DNA of 43,408 bases, taken from positions 1 to 43,408 of the forward strand of contig CAJOKD010000022.1 of the NCBI GenBank assembly GCA_905235085.1, read 5' to 3'. The notes under the pieces were generated by a model, which was not told where the DNA came from, ran no database searches, and saw only the letters and a list, made by a program, of their open reading frames with translations. The DNA comes from an uncultured Bacteroidales bacterium (GTDB taxonomy: Bacteria > Bacteroidota > Bacteroidia > Bacteroidales > UBA932). Both the position numbers and the translations under genes were made by a program. Positions 16,971 to 25,557 of this stretch are shown here, piece after piece (the first letter of the stretch is position 1; each line of letters begins with the position of its first letter).

Positions 16971-18506
16971 ATGTACAGAGCAAGAAATTTTTTCGTGACG
17001 GTACTCGCCCTGGCTGCGTTTTTCCCTGCGGGGGCACAGTACAGGACCGACGTTCCGGTACCTTCGCAGGAGGACTCTTCAGCGGTAGTGATAACCCTCG
17101 AAGACGCCCTCAGGATTGCGTTGAGCGAGAATGTGGCGGTCAAGGTCGCCGACAAGGAGATCGAGCGCAGCGAATATGCCCGCAAAGGCACATATTCCGC
17201 GCTGTTCCCTCAGGTCAACGGATCGGGATCCTACCAGAGGACGATCAAGAAGCAGGTGATGTATATGGATTCCTCCGAAGATGATGAGGAAGGAGGCGGT
17301 TCGATGGGTATGCTCGGTTCGCTCCTCCCGTACCTGATCAGGGTCAACGAGCTTTCGGTGGCCGGCGGTATGGAACCCGTAAAGATAGAATCCGACCAGA
17401 GCAGTTCCAACAGCGGATTCTCCGTGGGACGCTGGAATACGTTTTCCGGAGGAGTCACTGCAAGCTGGCAGCTCGTGAACGTCCAGCTGTGGGAGAGCCT
17501 GAAGATCTCCGGCCAGAGCGTCGACCTCGCGGTGGAGAAAGCTCGTTCGTCGAAGCTGGACATGGTGACCCAGGTCAAGCAGGCCTATTACGCGGTCCTG
17601 CTCGCTAAGGAAGCTTTCAACGTTTACAAGGACGTATACGAGAACGCCTGCGAGAATTTCGAGCAGATCCAGAAAAGATACAAGGCGGAGAAGGCTTCCG
17701 AACTTGAATATACAAGGGCCAAATCAGTCGTAGCCAATGCGATACCGAACGTCTACAATGCTGAAAGTTCGGTGATCCTGGCCCTCTGGCAGCTCAAAGC
17801 GGTGATGGGAGTGGACCTCGACAGGAACATCGATGTCGCCGGGTCCTTGAATGATTATTCGCAGCAGATGCTTAGGGATATCCAGGAGAACGGAGACCCT
17901 TCGCTGGAGCACAACACCACCCTGCGCCAGCTCGAGATCCAGGCTGACCAGCTTGCCTCGACGGTCAGGATGTACAAGGCCGCCTATCTGCCTACCCTCG
18001 CTGCCAATTATGCCTACAATATGATCGCGATGACCAATGATTTCAAGTTCAGCGAATACAAATGGTCACCGTATTCTTACGTCGGCATCAGCCTCAACAT
18101 CCCGATTTTCTCGGGAGGAAAGAGGTACCACGACGTGAAACAGGCCCAGGTGCAGGCTGAAGAGCTCTCTCTCCAGCGGATCGATACCGAAAGGCAGCTG
18201 AGGATAGCCATACGGCAGTACCTGAATACTATGGAAACCAGTATGAACAGCTATGCCGCCGCCGTGGAAGCCGTCGGCCTGGCCCAGAAGGCGTACGACA
18301 TCGCGGCGAAGTCCTACAAGGTGGGGAAGAGTACCATCACCGATATGAACGATTCCCAGCTGCAGCTCACGCAGGCCAGCCTTCAGGAATCCCAGGCGAT
18401 ATACAATTTCGTGGTGGCCAAGTCCAATCTCGAGAAGACCATCGGATATGATTTCGTGGACGAGAACGGCAACGTGGACCTGGACAGGATGAATCGGGTT
18501 GATTAA
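16971..18506 (+). CDS. TolC-family outer-membrane efflux channel
   Basis: A 511-residue protein; the N-terminus MYRARNFFVTVLALAAFFPAGAQ is a signal peptide. It has the duplicated outer-membrane efflux protein domain: LEDALRIALSENVAVKVADKEIERSEYARKGTYS, coiled-coil repeats (ASELEYTRAKSVV; ITDMNDSQLQLTQASLQESQAIYNFVVAKSNLEKTIG). It would form the trimeric exit duct of the RND system. ATG 16971 is chosen; the frame is open far upstream through tetR, but that segment is antiframe. An acidic low-complexity insert (DSSEDDEEGGG) occurs at about residue 100. Confidence 0.9.
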   Translation: MYRARNFFVTVLALAAFFPAGAQYRTDVPVPSQEDSSAVVITLEDALRIALSENVAVKVADKEIERSEYARKGTYSALFPQVNGSGSYQRTIKKQVMYMDSSEDDEEGGGSMGMLGSLLPYLIRVNELSVAGGMEPVKIESDQSSSNSGFSVGRWNTFSGGVTASWQLVNVQLWESLKISGQSVDLAVEKARSSKLDMVTQVKQAYYAVLLAKEAFNVYKDVYENACENFEQIQKRYKAEKASELEYTRAKSVVANAIPNVYNAESSVILALWQLKAVMGVDLDRNIDVAGSLNDYSQQMLRDIQENGDPSLEHNTTLRQLEIQADQLASTVRMYKAAYLPTLAANYAYNMIAMTNDFKFSEYKWSPYSYVGISLNIPIFSGGKRYHDVKQAQVQAEELSLQRIDTERQLRIAIRQYLNTMETSMNSYAAAVEAVGLAQKAYDIAAKSYKVGKSTITDMNDSQLQLTQASLQESQAIYNFVVAKSNLEKTIGYDFVDENGNVDLDRMNRVD

Positions 18507-18523
18507 AACAAAGAACAGAATAT

Positions 18524-19558
18524 ATGGACAAGATTTTCAAGATTATGGCTATTGCCGCTGGAACCCTCCTGATGGTTTCCTGCGGGGCCGGCAAGAAAGA
18601 CAAGGAAGGAGCCGGACCGGCCTTGGAAGACAGGGCTACCCTCATCACCACGGCGGAAGCGGTCAGGATGGATGTCCCTCAGACAGAGGTTTACCCTTCG
18701 ACCGTAGAGGCGTATGCCATCAACAACATCGCACCGCAGACGGGAGGAAGGATACAGTCGATAAGGGCGGATGTAGGCTCTTTCGTAGGCAGGGGGCAGG
18801 TACTTGCAGTGATGGATGCGGCGCAGCTGGACCAGACCAGGCTCAAGCTCGTGAACGATTCCACCGAACTGGCCAGGCTCAAGAGCCTTTACGAAGAGGG
18901 CGGAGTGTCCAAGTCCGACTACGATGCCGCAGAGATGGCATACAACGTCAGCCGTCGCTCTTACAACAACCTGGCTGAGAACACTTATCTCAGGTCACCT
19001 ATAAGCGGTGTCGTTACGGCAAGGAACTATGACCGCGGGGACCTTTACGCCGGCCAGCCTATATTCGTCGTCCAGCAGATCACTCCAGTTAAGCTGCTGG
19101 TGGGTGTGTCCGAGACCGACTACACCAAGGTCAAGGTCGGCAACCAGGTGGAAATCACCACTGAGGCGATGCCCGGAAGGGTATTCACCGGAAAGATCAA
19201 CAAGATCTACCCGACGATGGATGCGGCCACGCATACCTTCTCGACGGAGATCCTGGTTCAGAATTCCGACCGTGCCCTTCGCCCAGGGATGTTCGCCAGG
19301 GTGAAGGTCGAGTTCGGCGTCAACAACAGCATCGTGGTGCCTGACGCAGCCGTCAACAAGATGCAGGGTTCAGGACAGAGGTGCGTGTATGTTGTGGAAC
19401 AGGACAGCACGGTAACCTGCACGCTTGTGACGGTGGGACGTCATTTCGATGATAGTTATGAGATCCTTGAAGGTCTCGGGGACGGAGACATGGTGGCGAC
19501 CAAGGGCAGCAACAGCCTGAAGGACGGTTCCAGGATCCAGATTGCGAAGAACAATTAA
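18524..19558 (+). CDS. RND efflux periplasmic adaptor, lipoprotein
   Basis: A 344-residue HlyD/AcrA-type membrane-fusion protein. The N-terminus MDKIFKIMAIAAGTLLMVSCGAGKK is a lipobox signal (LMVSC), so it is anchored by Lgt-type lipidation. The barrel-sandwich hybrid is visible: INNIAPQTGGRIQSIRADVGSFVGRGQVLAVMD and its second half YLRSPISGVVTARNYDRGDLYAGQPIF, a short coiled hairpin (LKSLYEEGGVSKSDYDAAE), then a beta-barrel. It bridges the pump and the TolC channel. It begins 17 bases after the TolC stop and ends 12 bases before the pump gene. Confidence 0.92.
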   Translation: MDKIFKIMAIAAGTLLMVSCGAGKKDKEGAGPALEDRATLITTAEAVRMDVPQTEVYPSTVEAYAINNIAPQTGGRIQSIRADVGSFVGRGQVLAVMDAAQLDQTRLKLVNDSTELARLKSLYEEGGVSKSDYDAAEMAYNVSRRSYNNLAENTYLRSPISGVVTARNYDRGDLYAGQPIFVVQQITPVKLLVGVSETDYTKVKVGNQVEITTEAMPGRVFTGKINKIYPTMDAATHTFSTEILVQNSDRALRPGMFARVKVEFGVNNSIVVPDAAVNKMQGSGQRCVYVVEQDSTVTCTLVTVGRHFDDSYEILEGLGDGDMVATKGSNSLKDGSRIQIAKNN

Positions 19559-19564
19559 AGGAGG
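19557..19564 (+). promoter_or_regulatory. strong Shine-Dalgarno sequence before the RND pump gene
   Basis: AAAGGAGG lies 6 bases before ATG 19571. A near-perfect Shine-Dalgarno site is uncommon in this phylum and supports 19571 as the start. Confidence 0.7.
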
Positions 19565-19570
19565 CCCGTA

Positions 19571-22500
19571 ATGAGTGTTATCAGATCTGCCGTCAACAAA
19601 CCGGTAACGACAGCCATCGTATTCCTGGCATTCGCCATATTCGGTGTGTATTCTTTGATCAACACATCGGTGGCGCAGTTCCCGGACTTCGATGCCAATG
19701 TCGTGATGGTGATGTCTTCATATCCGGGCGCGAGTGCATCGGATGTGGAGAACAACCTGACGAAGCTCCTGGAGAACACCTTGAACAGTGTCGCGAACCT
19801 GAAGGATATGACTTCCAGGTCCAGGGAGAACACGTCAGTAGTGGTGCTCGAGTTCGAATACGGAACCGACATCGACGATGCCTGCAACGATATCAGGGAC
19901 AAGCTGGACCTGATCAATTCGTCGCTCCCGGCAGGCGCTACCGTTCCGGTGCTGTTCAAGTTCGGAATGGACGATATGCCGGTCCTGATCTTGTCTGCGA
20001 TGGCCGACCAGAGCCTGGACGGACTGGACAGGATCCTGGACGACAAGGTGGTGACTCCTCTGGGCAGGGTCAAGGGTGTCGGTACGGTTTCCGTGGCCGG
20101 TGCTCCTGCCAGGGAAATCCACGTCTACTGCGACCCTAACAAGCTTACCGCCTACGGACTTACCGTGGCGGGAATATCCCAGACGATAGCCGCGGAGAAC
20201 CGGAATGTTCCTTCCGGAAGCATCGACATCGGCACGGAGACCTTCTCCCTGCGTGTCCAGAAGGAATTCAAGGATCCCTCCGAGCTGCTTGACGTCGTGG
20301 TGAGCAGCAGGAACGGCCAGACGGTCTACCTCAAGGATGTAGCCAGGGTCGAGGACGGCCTGGAAGAGAAGTCCCAGGAGTCCTACACCAACGGAGAGCG
20401 TTCTGCGATGATCGCTATCCAGAAGCAGTCCGGCGCCAATACCGTGAACGTCATCCGATCCGCCAAGAAGAAGCTCAAGGAGATAGAACCTACCCTTCCT
20501 TCCGACATCAGGATCACCACGGTCGTGGACAGTTCGGACAACATCCTGAATACCATCAATTCCCTCGAGGAAACCATCCTTATCACCCTTTTGGTGGTGA
20601 TGCTGGTGGTATACCTGTTCCTGGGCAGGTGGAGGGCGACCTTCATCATCGTGCTTTCGATCCCGATCGCTCTCCTGGGTTCCCTGGTGTACCTTTTCGC
20701 GACCGGAAACACCCTGAACATAATCTCTATGTCCGCCTTGTCCATTGCGATTGGAATGGTGGTGGACGATGCCATAGTGGTGCTTGAGAACATATCCACC
20801 CACCTGGAAAGAGGGGAGAAGCCGAAGGAGGCTGCGGTGCACGGAACTTCCGAAGTGGGAATATCCGTCATCGCCTCTACCCTGACGATGCTCTGCGTGT
20901 TCATCCCGCTGACTATGGTTTCCGGAATGGCCGGCATTATGTTCAAGCAGCTCGGATGGATCGTCAGCATCATTATGATCATATCCACCACGGCCGCCTT
21001 GACCCTGGTGCCTATGCTTTGCTCAAGGTTCCTCAGCAACAAACCCAAGAACGGTAAGCTCCACAGGGCTATCTTCGACCGTGTCGAAAGGTTCCTGGAC
21101 AAGCTTTCCGGAGGTTATGCAAGGCTGATTTCCTGGGCCGTGGCACACAGGGGTGTCGTAATCTGGGGGGCAGTAGTACTGTTCGTCGCTGTGCTGGTCC
21201 TGCTGGCACCGGGACTGAAGACAGAATACTTCCCGAATTCCGACTCCGGCCGTCTGTCGGTCTCCATCGAACTGCCGGTAAGTACCGAGCAGAGCGTCAC
21301 CGGAGAATTCGTCCGGAATTTCACTCAGAGGCTCCGGGAGGAAATCCCTGAAATCAAGATACTTCAGTACCGTTATGGCCAGGCCAGTTCGTCGAACGTT
21401 ATGGGCTCTATGCAGAACAACGGCTCATACGTTATCTCGATGAACATCAACCTCGGTTCAATGGAGGACCGCGACCGTTCTTCGACCGAGATAGCCGACA
21501 TCATCAGGAAGGACCTCAGGGAATATCCGGAAGTCAAGAAGGCTACCATATCCGAGGGTATGGGAGGTGTCGGAGGAGGTTCATCCGTCACCCTGGAAAT
21601 CTACGGATATGACTTCGATGAGACGGACAGGATAGCGAAGGAGATCCAGTCCAAGATGCTCGACGATCCGGCCTTCTCGCAGGTCGTGCTCAGCCGCGAC
21701 GACTATACTCCTGAATACCAGGTAGATTTCGACAGGGAGAAGCTCGCCTTGAACGGCTTGAACTCCACCACTGCGGCAGCCGCTTTCAGCGCTGCGATGA
21801 GCGGTTCGGTCGGATCGTTCTACAGGGAGGAAGGAGATGAATACAACATCCGCGTCATCTACGACAAGCAGTTCCGCGGTAGCATAGCCGACATCGAGAA
21901 CATCCTGATCGCGACTCCGACCGGAGGAAGCGTCAGGATCAAGGACTTGGGAACGGTAGTCGAATCCAAGGTCCCTCCGACTATCCAGAGGAAGAACCGC
22001 GAGAGGTACATCACTGCGACCGGTGTCGTGGCCAGGGGACACGCTCTCAGTGATGCTGTAGCGGTCACCAACTCCATTGTCGCCTCCACTGATATTCCGA
22101 ACAACATCACGACCGAGCTTTCGGGAGACTTCGAGGAGCAGCAGAAGATGTTCAAGAACCTCTTCGTGCTGATGATCCTGATCGTCCTGCTGGTCTATAT
22201 GGTGATGGCATCCCAGTTTGAGGCGCTTATGAGCCCGTTCGTCATTATGCTGTCCGTGCCGTTCGCCTTCATCGGCGTGATCCTCGGACTCCGCCTTACG
22301 GGCACTCCGCTGGGCGTGATGGGCCTCATCGGTATAATCATCCTCCTTGGAATCGTGGTGAAGAACGGTATCGTGCTCATCGACTACACCATCCTTATGC
22401 GTGAGCGAGGGATGGGCGTGATAGAAGCTTCCGTCACTGCGGCGAGGAGCCGTCTGCGCCCTATCCTGATGACTACCCTCACGACCGTCCTCGGTATGCT

Positions 22501-22675
22501 TCCGATGGCTCTCGGAAGGGGAGAAGGTTCGGAGCTGTGGCGCTCGCTCGGTATGACTGTATGCTGGGGACTTTCGTTCTCGACTCTCATCACCCTGTTC
22601 CTCATCCCGACCGGGTACTGTGCGCTTGCCCTGCTGCAGGAGAGGCGCCGGAACAGGAGGAACGCACGGAAATAA
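19571..22675 (+). CDS. RND-family efflux pump, inner-membrane permease (AcrB/MexB type)
   Basis: A 1034-residue RND transporter with the two-fold layout: TM1 (PVTTAIVFLAFAIFGVYSLI), large periplasmic loop, TM2-6, second loop, TM8-12. TM4 carries the proton-relay pair Asp399-Asp400 in SIAIGMVVDDAIVVLENI, which with the HAE1-like N-terminal PDFDANVVMVMSSYPGASA fits drug or small-molecule export driven by proton motive force. Works with the adaptor and TolC channel beside it; substrate unknown. The long hydrophobic loops show no disruption. Confidence 0.95.
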   Translation: MSVIRSAVNKPVTTAIVFLAFAIFGVYSLINTSVAQFPDFDANVVMVMSSYPGASASDVENNLTKLLENTLNSVANLKDMTSRSRENTSVVVLEFEYGTDIDDACNDIRDKLDLINSSLPAGATVPVLFKFGMDDMPVLILSAMADQSLDGLDRILDDKVVTPLGRVKGVGTVSVAGAPAREIHVYCDPNKLTAYGLTVAGISQTIAAENRNVPSGSIDIGTETFSLRVQKEFKDPSELLDVVVSSRNGQTVYLKDVARVEDGLEEKSQESYTNGERSAMIAIQKQSGANTVNVIRSAKKKLKEIEPTLPSDIRITTVVDSSDNILNTINSLEETILITLLVVMLVVYLFLGRWRATFIIVLSIPIALLGSLVYLFATGNTLNIISMSALSIAIGMVVDDAIVVLENISTHLERGEKPKEAAVHGTSEVGISVIASTLTMLCVFIPLTMVSGMAGIMFKQLGWIVSIIMIISTTAALTLVPMLCSRFLSNKPKNGKLHRAIFDRVERFLDKLSGGYARLISWAVAHRGVVIWGAVVLFVAVLVLLAPGLKTEYFPNSDSGRLSVSIELPVSTEQSVTGEFVRNFTQRLREEIPEIKILQYRYGQASSSNVMGSMQNNGSYVISMNINLGSMEDRDRSSTEIADIIRKDLREYPEVKKATISEGMGGVGGGSSVTLEIYGYDFDETDRIAKEIQSKMLDDPAFSQVVLSRDDYTPEYQVDFDREKLALNGLNSTTAAAAFSAAMSGSVGSFYREEGDEYNIRVIYDKQFRGSIADIENILIATPTGGSVRIKDLGTVVESKVPPTIQRKNRERYITATGVVARGHALSDAVAVTNSIVASTDIPNNITTELSGDFEEQQKMFKNLFVLMILIVLLVYMVMASQFEALMSPFVIMLSVPFAFIGVILGLRLTGTPLGVMGLIGIIILLGIVVKNGIVLIDYTILMRERGMGVIEASVTAARSRLRPILMTTLTTVLGMLPMALGRGEGSELWRSLGMTVCWGLSFSTLITLFLIPTGYCALALLQERRRNRRNARK

Positions 22676-22694
22676 CTTTCAGAAACTGAAGTAT

Positions 22695-22988
22695 ATGAAA
22701 GCAATATTCATTTCATACAACCAGGCATTCGGCAACGAGATCGTCGAATTGCTGGAGGAGAACGGCCAGAGGGGTTTCACCCAGTGGCTGGACATCCAGG
22801 GCAGGGGAGAGTTTGACGGGGAGCCGCACTATGGCGACCACGCCTGGCCGACCCAGAACTATGCTATCCTGACGATTGCTCCGGACGATAAGGCCGCCGG
22901 GCTGATGGAAGCCCTCAAAGCGAAGAATGAGGAATTCCTCGGTCTCGGCCTCCGTGCCTTCCTCTGGGAAATTGAGCAATCGGTATAA
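22695..22988 (+). CDS. PG0541-family transporter-associated protein
   Basis: A 97-residue soluble protein beginning MKAIFISYNQAFGNEIVELLEENGQRG, with ATG 22695 chosen (an extended frame starts inside the pump gene). Its position directly after an RND pump in a TolC-adaptor-pump-small protein set matches the Porphyromonas PG0538-PG0541 arrangement, and it fits the PII-like small-protein fold (beta-strand IFISY, helix, FTQWLDI). Probably a regulator or partner of the pump; function not shown. GAP motif residues for nucleotide binding are not obvious. Confidence 0.75.
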   Translation: MKAIFISYNQAFGNEIVELLEENGQRGFTQWLDIQGRGEFDGEPHYGDHAWPTQNYAILTIAPDDKAAGLMEALKAKNEEFLGLGLRAFLWEIEQSV

Positions 22989-23018
22989 TTTTATTATATT
23001 TGTAAGTTATTACATTTG
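22972..23018 (+). promoter_or_regulatory. two tandem promoter boxes upstream of the thioredoxin gene
   Basis: TTG (22972-22974), 20 bases, then TATATTTG (22995-23002) matches the phylum promoter and lies partly inside the upstream gene's 3' end. A second -7 box, TACATTTG, lies at 23011-23018. Downstream, CTTAAATTGTG is repeated at 23023-23033 and 23038-23048. Confidence 0.55.
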
Positions 23019-23053
23019 CAAGCTTAAATTGTGTTGACTTAAATTGTGCTAAT

Positions 23054-23368
23054 ATGGAAATCACTGCAACAAACGAAAATTTCAAGGAAATCATCTCAGG
23101 GAACCAGCCGGTCCTCGTAGACTTCTGGGCAACCTGGTGCGGCCCTTGCCGTATGCTTGGTCCGACTGTCGAAGCCGTTGCTAAGGAATATGACGGCAAA
23201 GTAACCGTAGTGAAGTGCAATGTCGACGAGTGCGAGGATCTCTCGATGCAGTTCGGCATCCGCAATATCCCTACCCTCCTCTTCTTCAAGGGAGGCCAGG
23301 TAGTCGACAAACTGGTGGGCAATGTCCCGAAAGCCGAGATTACCTCGAGGCTCGACGCAATCCTCTAG
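23054..23368 (+). CDS. trxA: thioredoxin
   Basis: A 104-residue classical thioredoxin of standard length with the redox motif WCGPC (residues 28-32) in LVDFWATWCGPCRMLGP and the cis-proline segment RNIPTLLFFKGG. No signal peptide, so cytosolic disulphide reduction. A promoter at 22995 opens the run of genes thioredoxin to trmB on this strand; the next gene's GTG or ATG follows within 12 bases. Confidence 0.95.
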   Translation: MEITATNENFKEIISGNQPVLVDFWATWCGPCRMLGPTVEAVAKEYDGKVTVVKCNVDECEDLSMQFGIRNIPTLLFFKGGQVVDKLVGNVPKAEITSRLDAIL

Positions 23369-23380
23369 AACCAAGTGGGA

Positions 23381-24016
23381 ATGAAAAAGATAATAGCAGC
23401 CATCGCAATGGCGGCGGCCCTTGCTTTCGGGATTAAGGCATCGGCACAGTCTTTCAACAGCCAGAGATCGGGTTTCATCCTGGGAGGAACTTCTTCGTCA
23501 TCTGACCTGAAGGATGCCAAGACCCTCTCCCTTTATCACGTCGGACTTACTACCGAGATTCCTCTCGGACTTGGATTCCACTTCCAGCCAAGCATCCTCT
23601 ACCAGATGAAGGGAATGGCTCTCAACGAATGGCAGGATGTCAGCGGCAAGGAGATCAAGGATTCCTTCGAGACGAAGGTGGGCTATCTGGAAGTTCCTTT
23701 CCAGCTCCAGTGGGGTCCTGACCTCATCGCCTTCCGTCCGTACGTATTCACTGAGCCTTTCGTCGGCTATCGCCTTACGGACAACAGCAAGAGCGAAACG
23801 GCCAAGGAACTCAGCAACGAGCTCAAAAAGGTGGAATACGGACTTGGCATCGGCGCCGGTCTGGAGATTTGGAAACTCCAGTTCTCCGCCAAGTATTTCT
23901 GGAACTTCGGCGGTATCTACCATAGTGATATCGAGAACACTGCGAACACGATCAAGGGACTCAAGGACAGCAACAACTTCAACGGAGTGGCTTTCTCCCT
24001 GGCAATCCTTTTCTAA
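23381..24016 (+). CDS. outer-membrane beta-barrel protein (porin-family, PF13568-like)
   Basis: A 211-residue protein: MKKIIAAIAMAAALAFGIKASAQ is a signal peptide ending in an AQ site. It then shows alternating beta strands (LGFHFQPSILYQMKG, YLEVPFQLQWGP, LGIGAGLEIWKLQFSAKYFWNFGGIY) and ends in hydrophobic FSLAILF, as barrels do. ATG 23381 is chosen over a GTG two codons earlier. This small barrel family is abundant in Bacteroidota; its cargo or role is unknown. It lies 12 bases after thioredoxin. Confidence 0.8.
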   Translation: MKKIIAAIAMAAALAFGIKASAQSFNSQRSGFILGGTSSSSDLKDAKTLSLYHVGLTTEIPLGLGFHFQPSILYQMKGMALNEWQDVSGKEIKDSFETKVGYLEVPFQLQWGPDLIAFRPYVFTEPFVGYRLTDNSKSETAKELSNELKKVEYGLGIGAGLEIWKLQFSAKYFWNFGGIYHSDIENTANTIKGLKDSNNFNGVAFSLAILF

Positions 24017-24027
24017 CATACCTGAAG

Positions 24028-24564
24028 ATGGATGGCAAGGGGAAGATAGTATTCTACTGTTCTGCCAGTTACGACATCGATGAAAAGTACAACCAAGCTG
24101 CACGGGAAGTTGTCCGTGCGGCTTGTTCTCTTGGTTACGGGATAGTGTCGGGAGGTGCCGTAAAGGGTACGATGGGTGTCATAGCCGATGAAATCGTACG
24201 GTGCGGCGGCCATCATACCGGAGTCCTTCCGAGGTTTATGGCACAGTACCGCCATCCTGCTCTCGACCAGGTGATCTGGACCGAAACGATGGATGACAGG
24301 AAGGAGGCTATGCGCGAGGGGACTGCAGCGGCCATCGCGCTACCCGGAGGCATAGGCACCTTGGACGAGTTGATAGGTACCCTTACCCTGGCCAAGCTGG
24401 GGAAGTATCCGGGGAAGATAATAGCCTTTGACTTCGAAGGATTCTTCAAACCTCTGAAGGACCTGCTGGACCATTACGTCGCCTGCAGGATGCTCGATCC
24501 GGAATCCCTTTCCCTCATTCATTTCCCGAAGACCGCGGAAGAAGTCGCGGAGCTGCTCAGGTAG
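24028..24564 (+). CDS. LOG-family (lysine decarboxylase-like fold) nucleotide phosphoribohydrolase
   Basis: A 178-residue protein of the LOG family (TIGR00730). It contains SGGAVKGTMG at 41-50, MDDRKEAM at 88-95 and the defining PGGIGTLDE at 106-114. LOG enzymes hydrolyse cytokinin or AMP-type 5'-monophosphates to free base and ribose-5-phosphate; the bacterial substrate is probably a purine nucleotide, by inference. The name lysine decarboxylase is a historical misnomer. It begins 11 bases after the barrel gene and 15 bases before the polyprenyl synthase. Confidence 0.88.
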   Translation: MDGKGKIVFYCSASYDIDEKYNQAAREVVRAACSLGYGIVSGGAVKGTMGVIADEIVRCGGHHTGVLPRFMAQYRHPALDQVIWTETMDDRKEAMREGTAAAIALPGGIGTLDELIGTLTLAKLGKYPGKIIAFDFEGFFKPLKDLLDHYVACRMLDPESLSLIHFPKTAEEVAELLR

Positions 24565-24579
24565 ATTATTTTCCTTGCT

Positions 24580-25557
24580 ATGTTGAATGGAATCAAGACT
24601 TTCCTGGGGCAGGACTGGAGGGATGCCGAAGACCTTGTAAGGTCGTCTCTCTCCAGCGACATAAAGCTCCTCGACAAGACGAACGAAGCCATACTTTCCA
24701 CCAGCGGGAAGCGGCTCCGTCCCTTGATTTCCCTGCTTGTCGCAAGAGCCTGCTCCGGCGGGAAGGCGACACGGGACAGCATATGCTGCGCCGCCGCTTC
24801 GGAGCTGCTTCACAATGCCACCCTCCTGCACGACGACGTAGCCGACGGGAGCACCGAGCGGAGGGGAGTGCCTACCGTAAAGTCCATCTTCGGCGGTCCG
24901 GCATCGGTACTTCTGGGAGATTACTGGCTTGTGAAAGCCGTCGGAGTCATCCTCTCCTCCACTAAAGGCGACACGATCGTAAGGATATTCGCAAAAACCC
25001 TCAGCGACCTGGCGGAAGGGGAGATGTTGCAGCTCCAGAAAGCCTCTTGCTGCGACACCACGGAGGAAGACTATTTCCGAATCATATACAGCAAGACAGC
25101 GTCGCTTTTCGAGGCTGCAGGCACTTCCGCGGCCATTTCCGTGGATGCCCCGAAGGAGTTCGTCGAAGCGGTAAGGGAATATGCTGTATCCCTGGGAATA
25201 GCCTTCCAGATCAGGGACGATATGCTGGACTATTCCGACAGCAAGCTGACAGGCAAGCCCTCGGGCATAGATCTGGATGAACAGAAAATCACCCTGCCTC
25301 TGCTCGGAGCCTTTTCTGCGGTTCCCGGAGAACGTGCGGATGAGATGCGCCGGAAGTTGATGGAGATACACGACAAGCCGGAATACAAGGAAGAGATCCG
25401 GGAATTCGTCCTCTCGCACGAAGGTATGGAATATTCCGTGTCGGTCCTGGAAGACTATGTAGGAAAGGCAGTCAAGGCGCTGGATGTCCTTCCGGATTCG
25501 GAAGAAAAAGACTATCTTGTGAAAATCGCGGAGTTTACCGCCGTCAGGGACAGATGA
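24580..25557 (+). CDS. polyprenyl diphosphate synthase (trans-isoprenyl)
   Basis: A 325-residue polyprenyl synthetase. The first Asp-rich motif is Asp85-Asp86-x-x-Asp89 in LLHDDVADGSTERRG and the second Asp213-Asp214-x-x-Asp217 in FQIRDDMLDY. It would lengthen isopentenyl diphosphate chains for menaquinone side chains, or undecaprenyl-type carriers; chain length cannot be deduced. The N-terminal GKRLRPLISLLVARA helps place the substrate site. The stop overlaps the holB ATG by 4 bases (ATGA), coupling the two. Confidence 0.9.
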   Translation: MLNGIKTFLGQDWRDAEDLVRSSLSSDIKLLDKTNEAILSTSGKRLRPLISLLVARACSGGKATRDSICCAAASELLHNATLLHDDVADGSTERRGVPTVKSIFGGPASVLLGDYWLVKAVGVILSSTKGDTIVRIFAKTLSDLAEGEMLQLQKASCCDTTEEDYFRIIYSKTASLFEAAGTSAAISVDAPKEFVEAVREYAVSLGIAFQIRDDMLDYSDSKLTGKPSGIDLDEQKITLPLLGAFSAVPGERADEMRRKLMEIHDKPEYKEEIREFVLSHEGMEYSVSVLEDYVGKAVKALDVLPDSEEKDYLVKIAEFTAVRDR

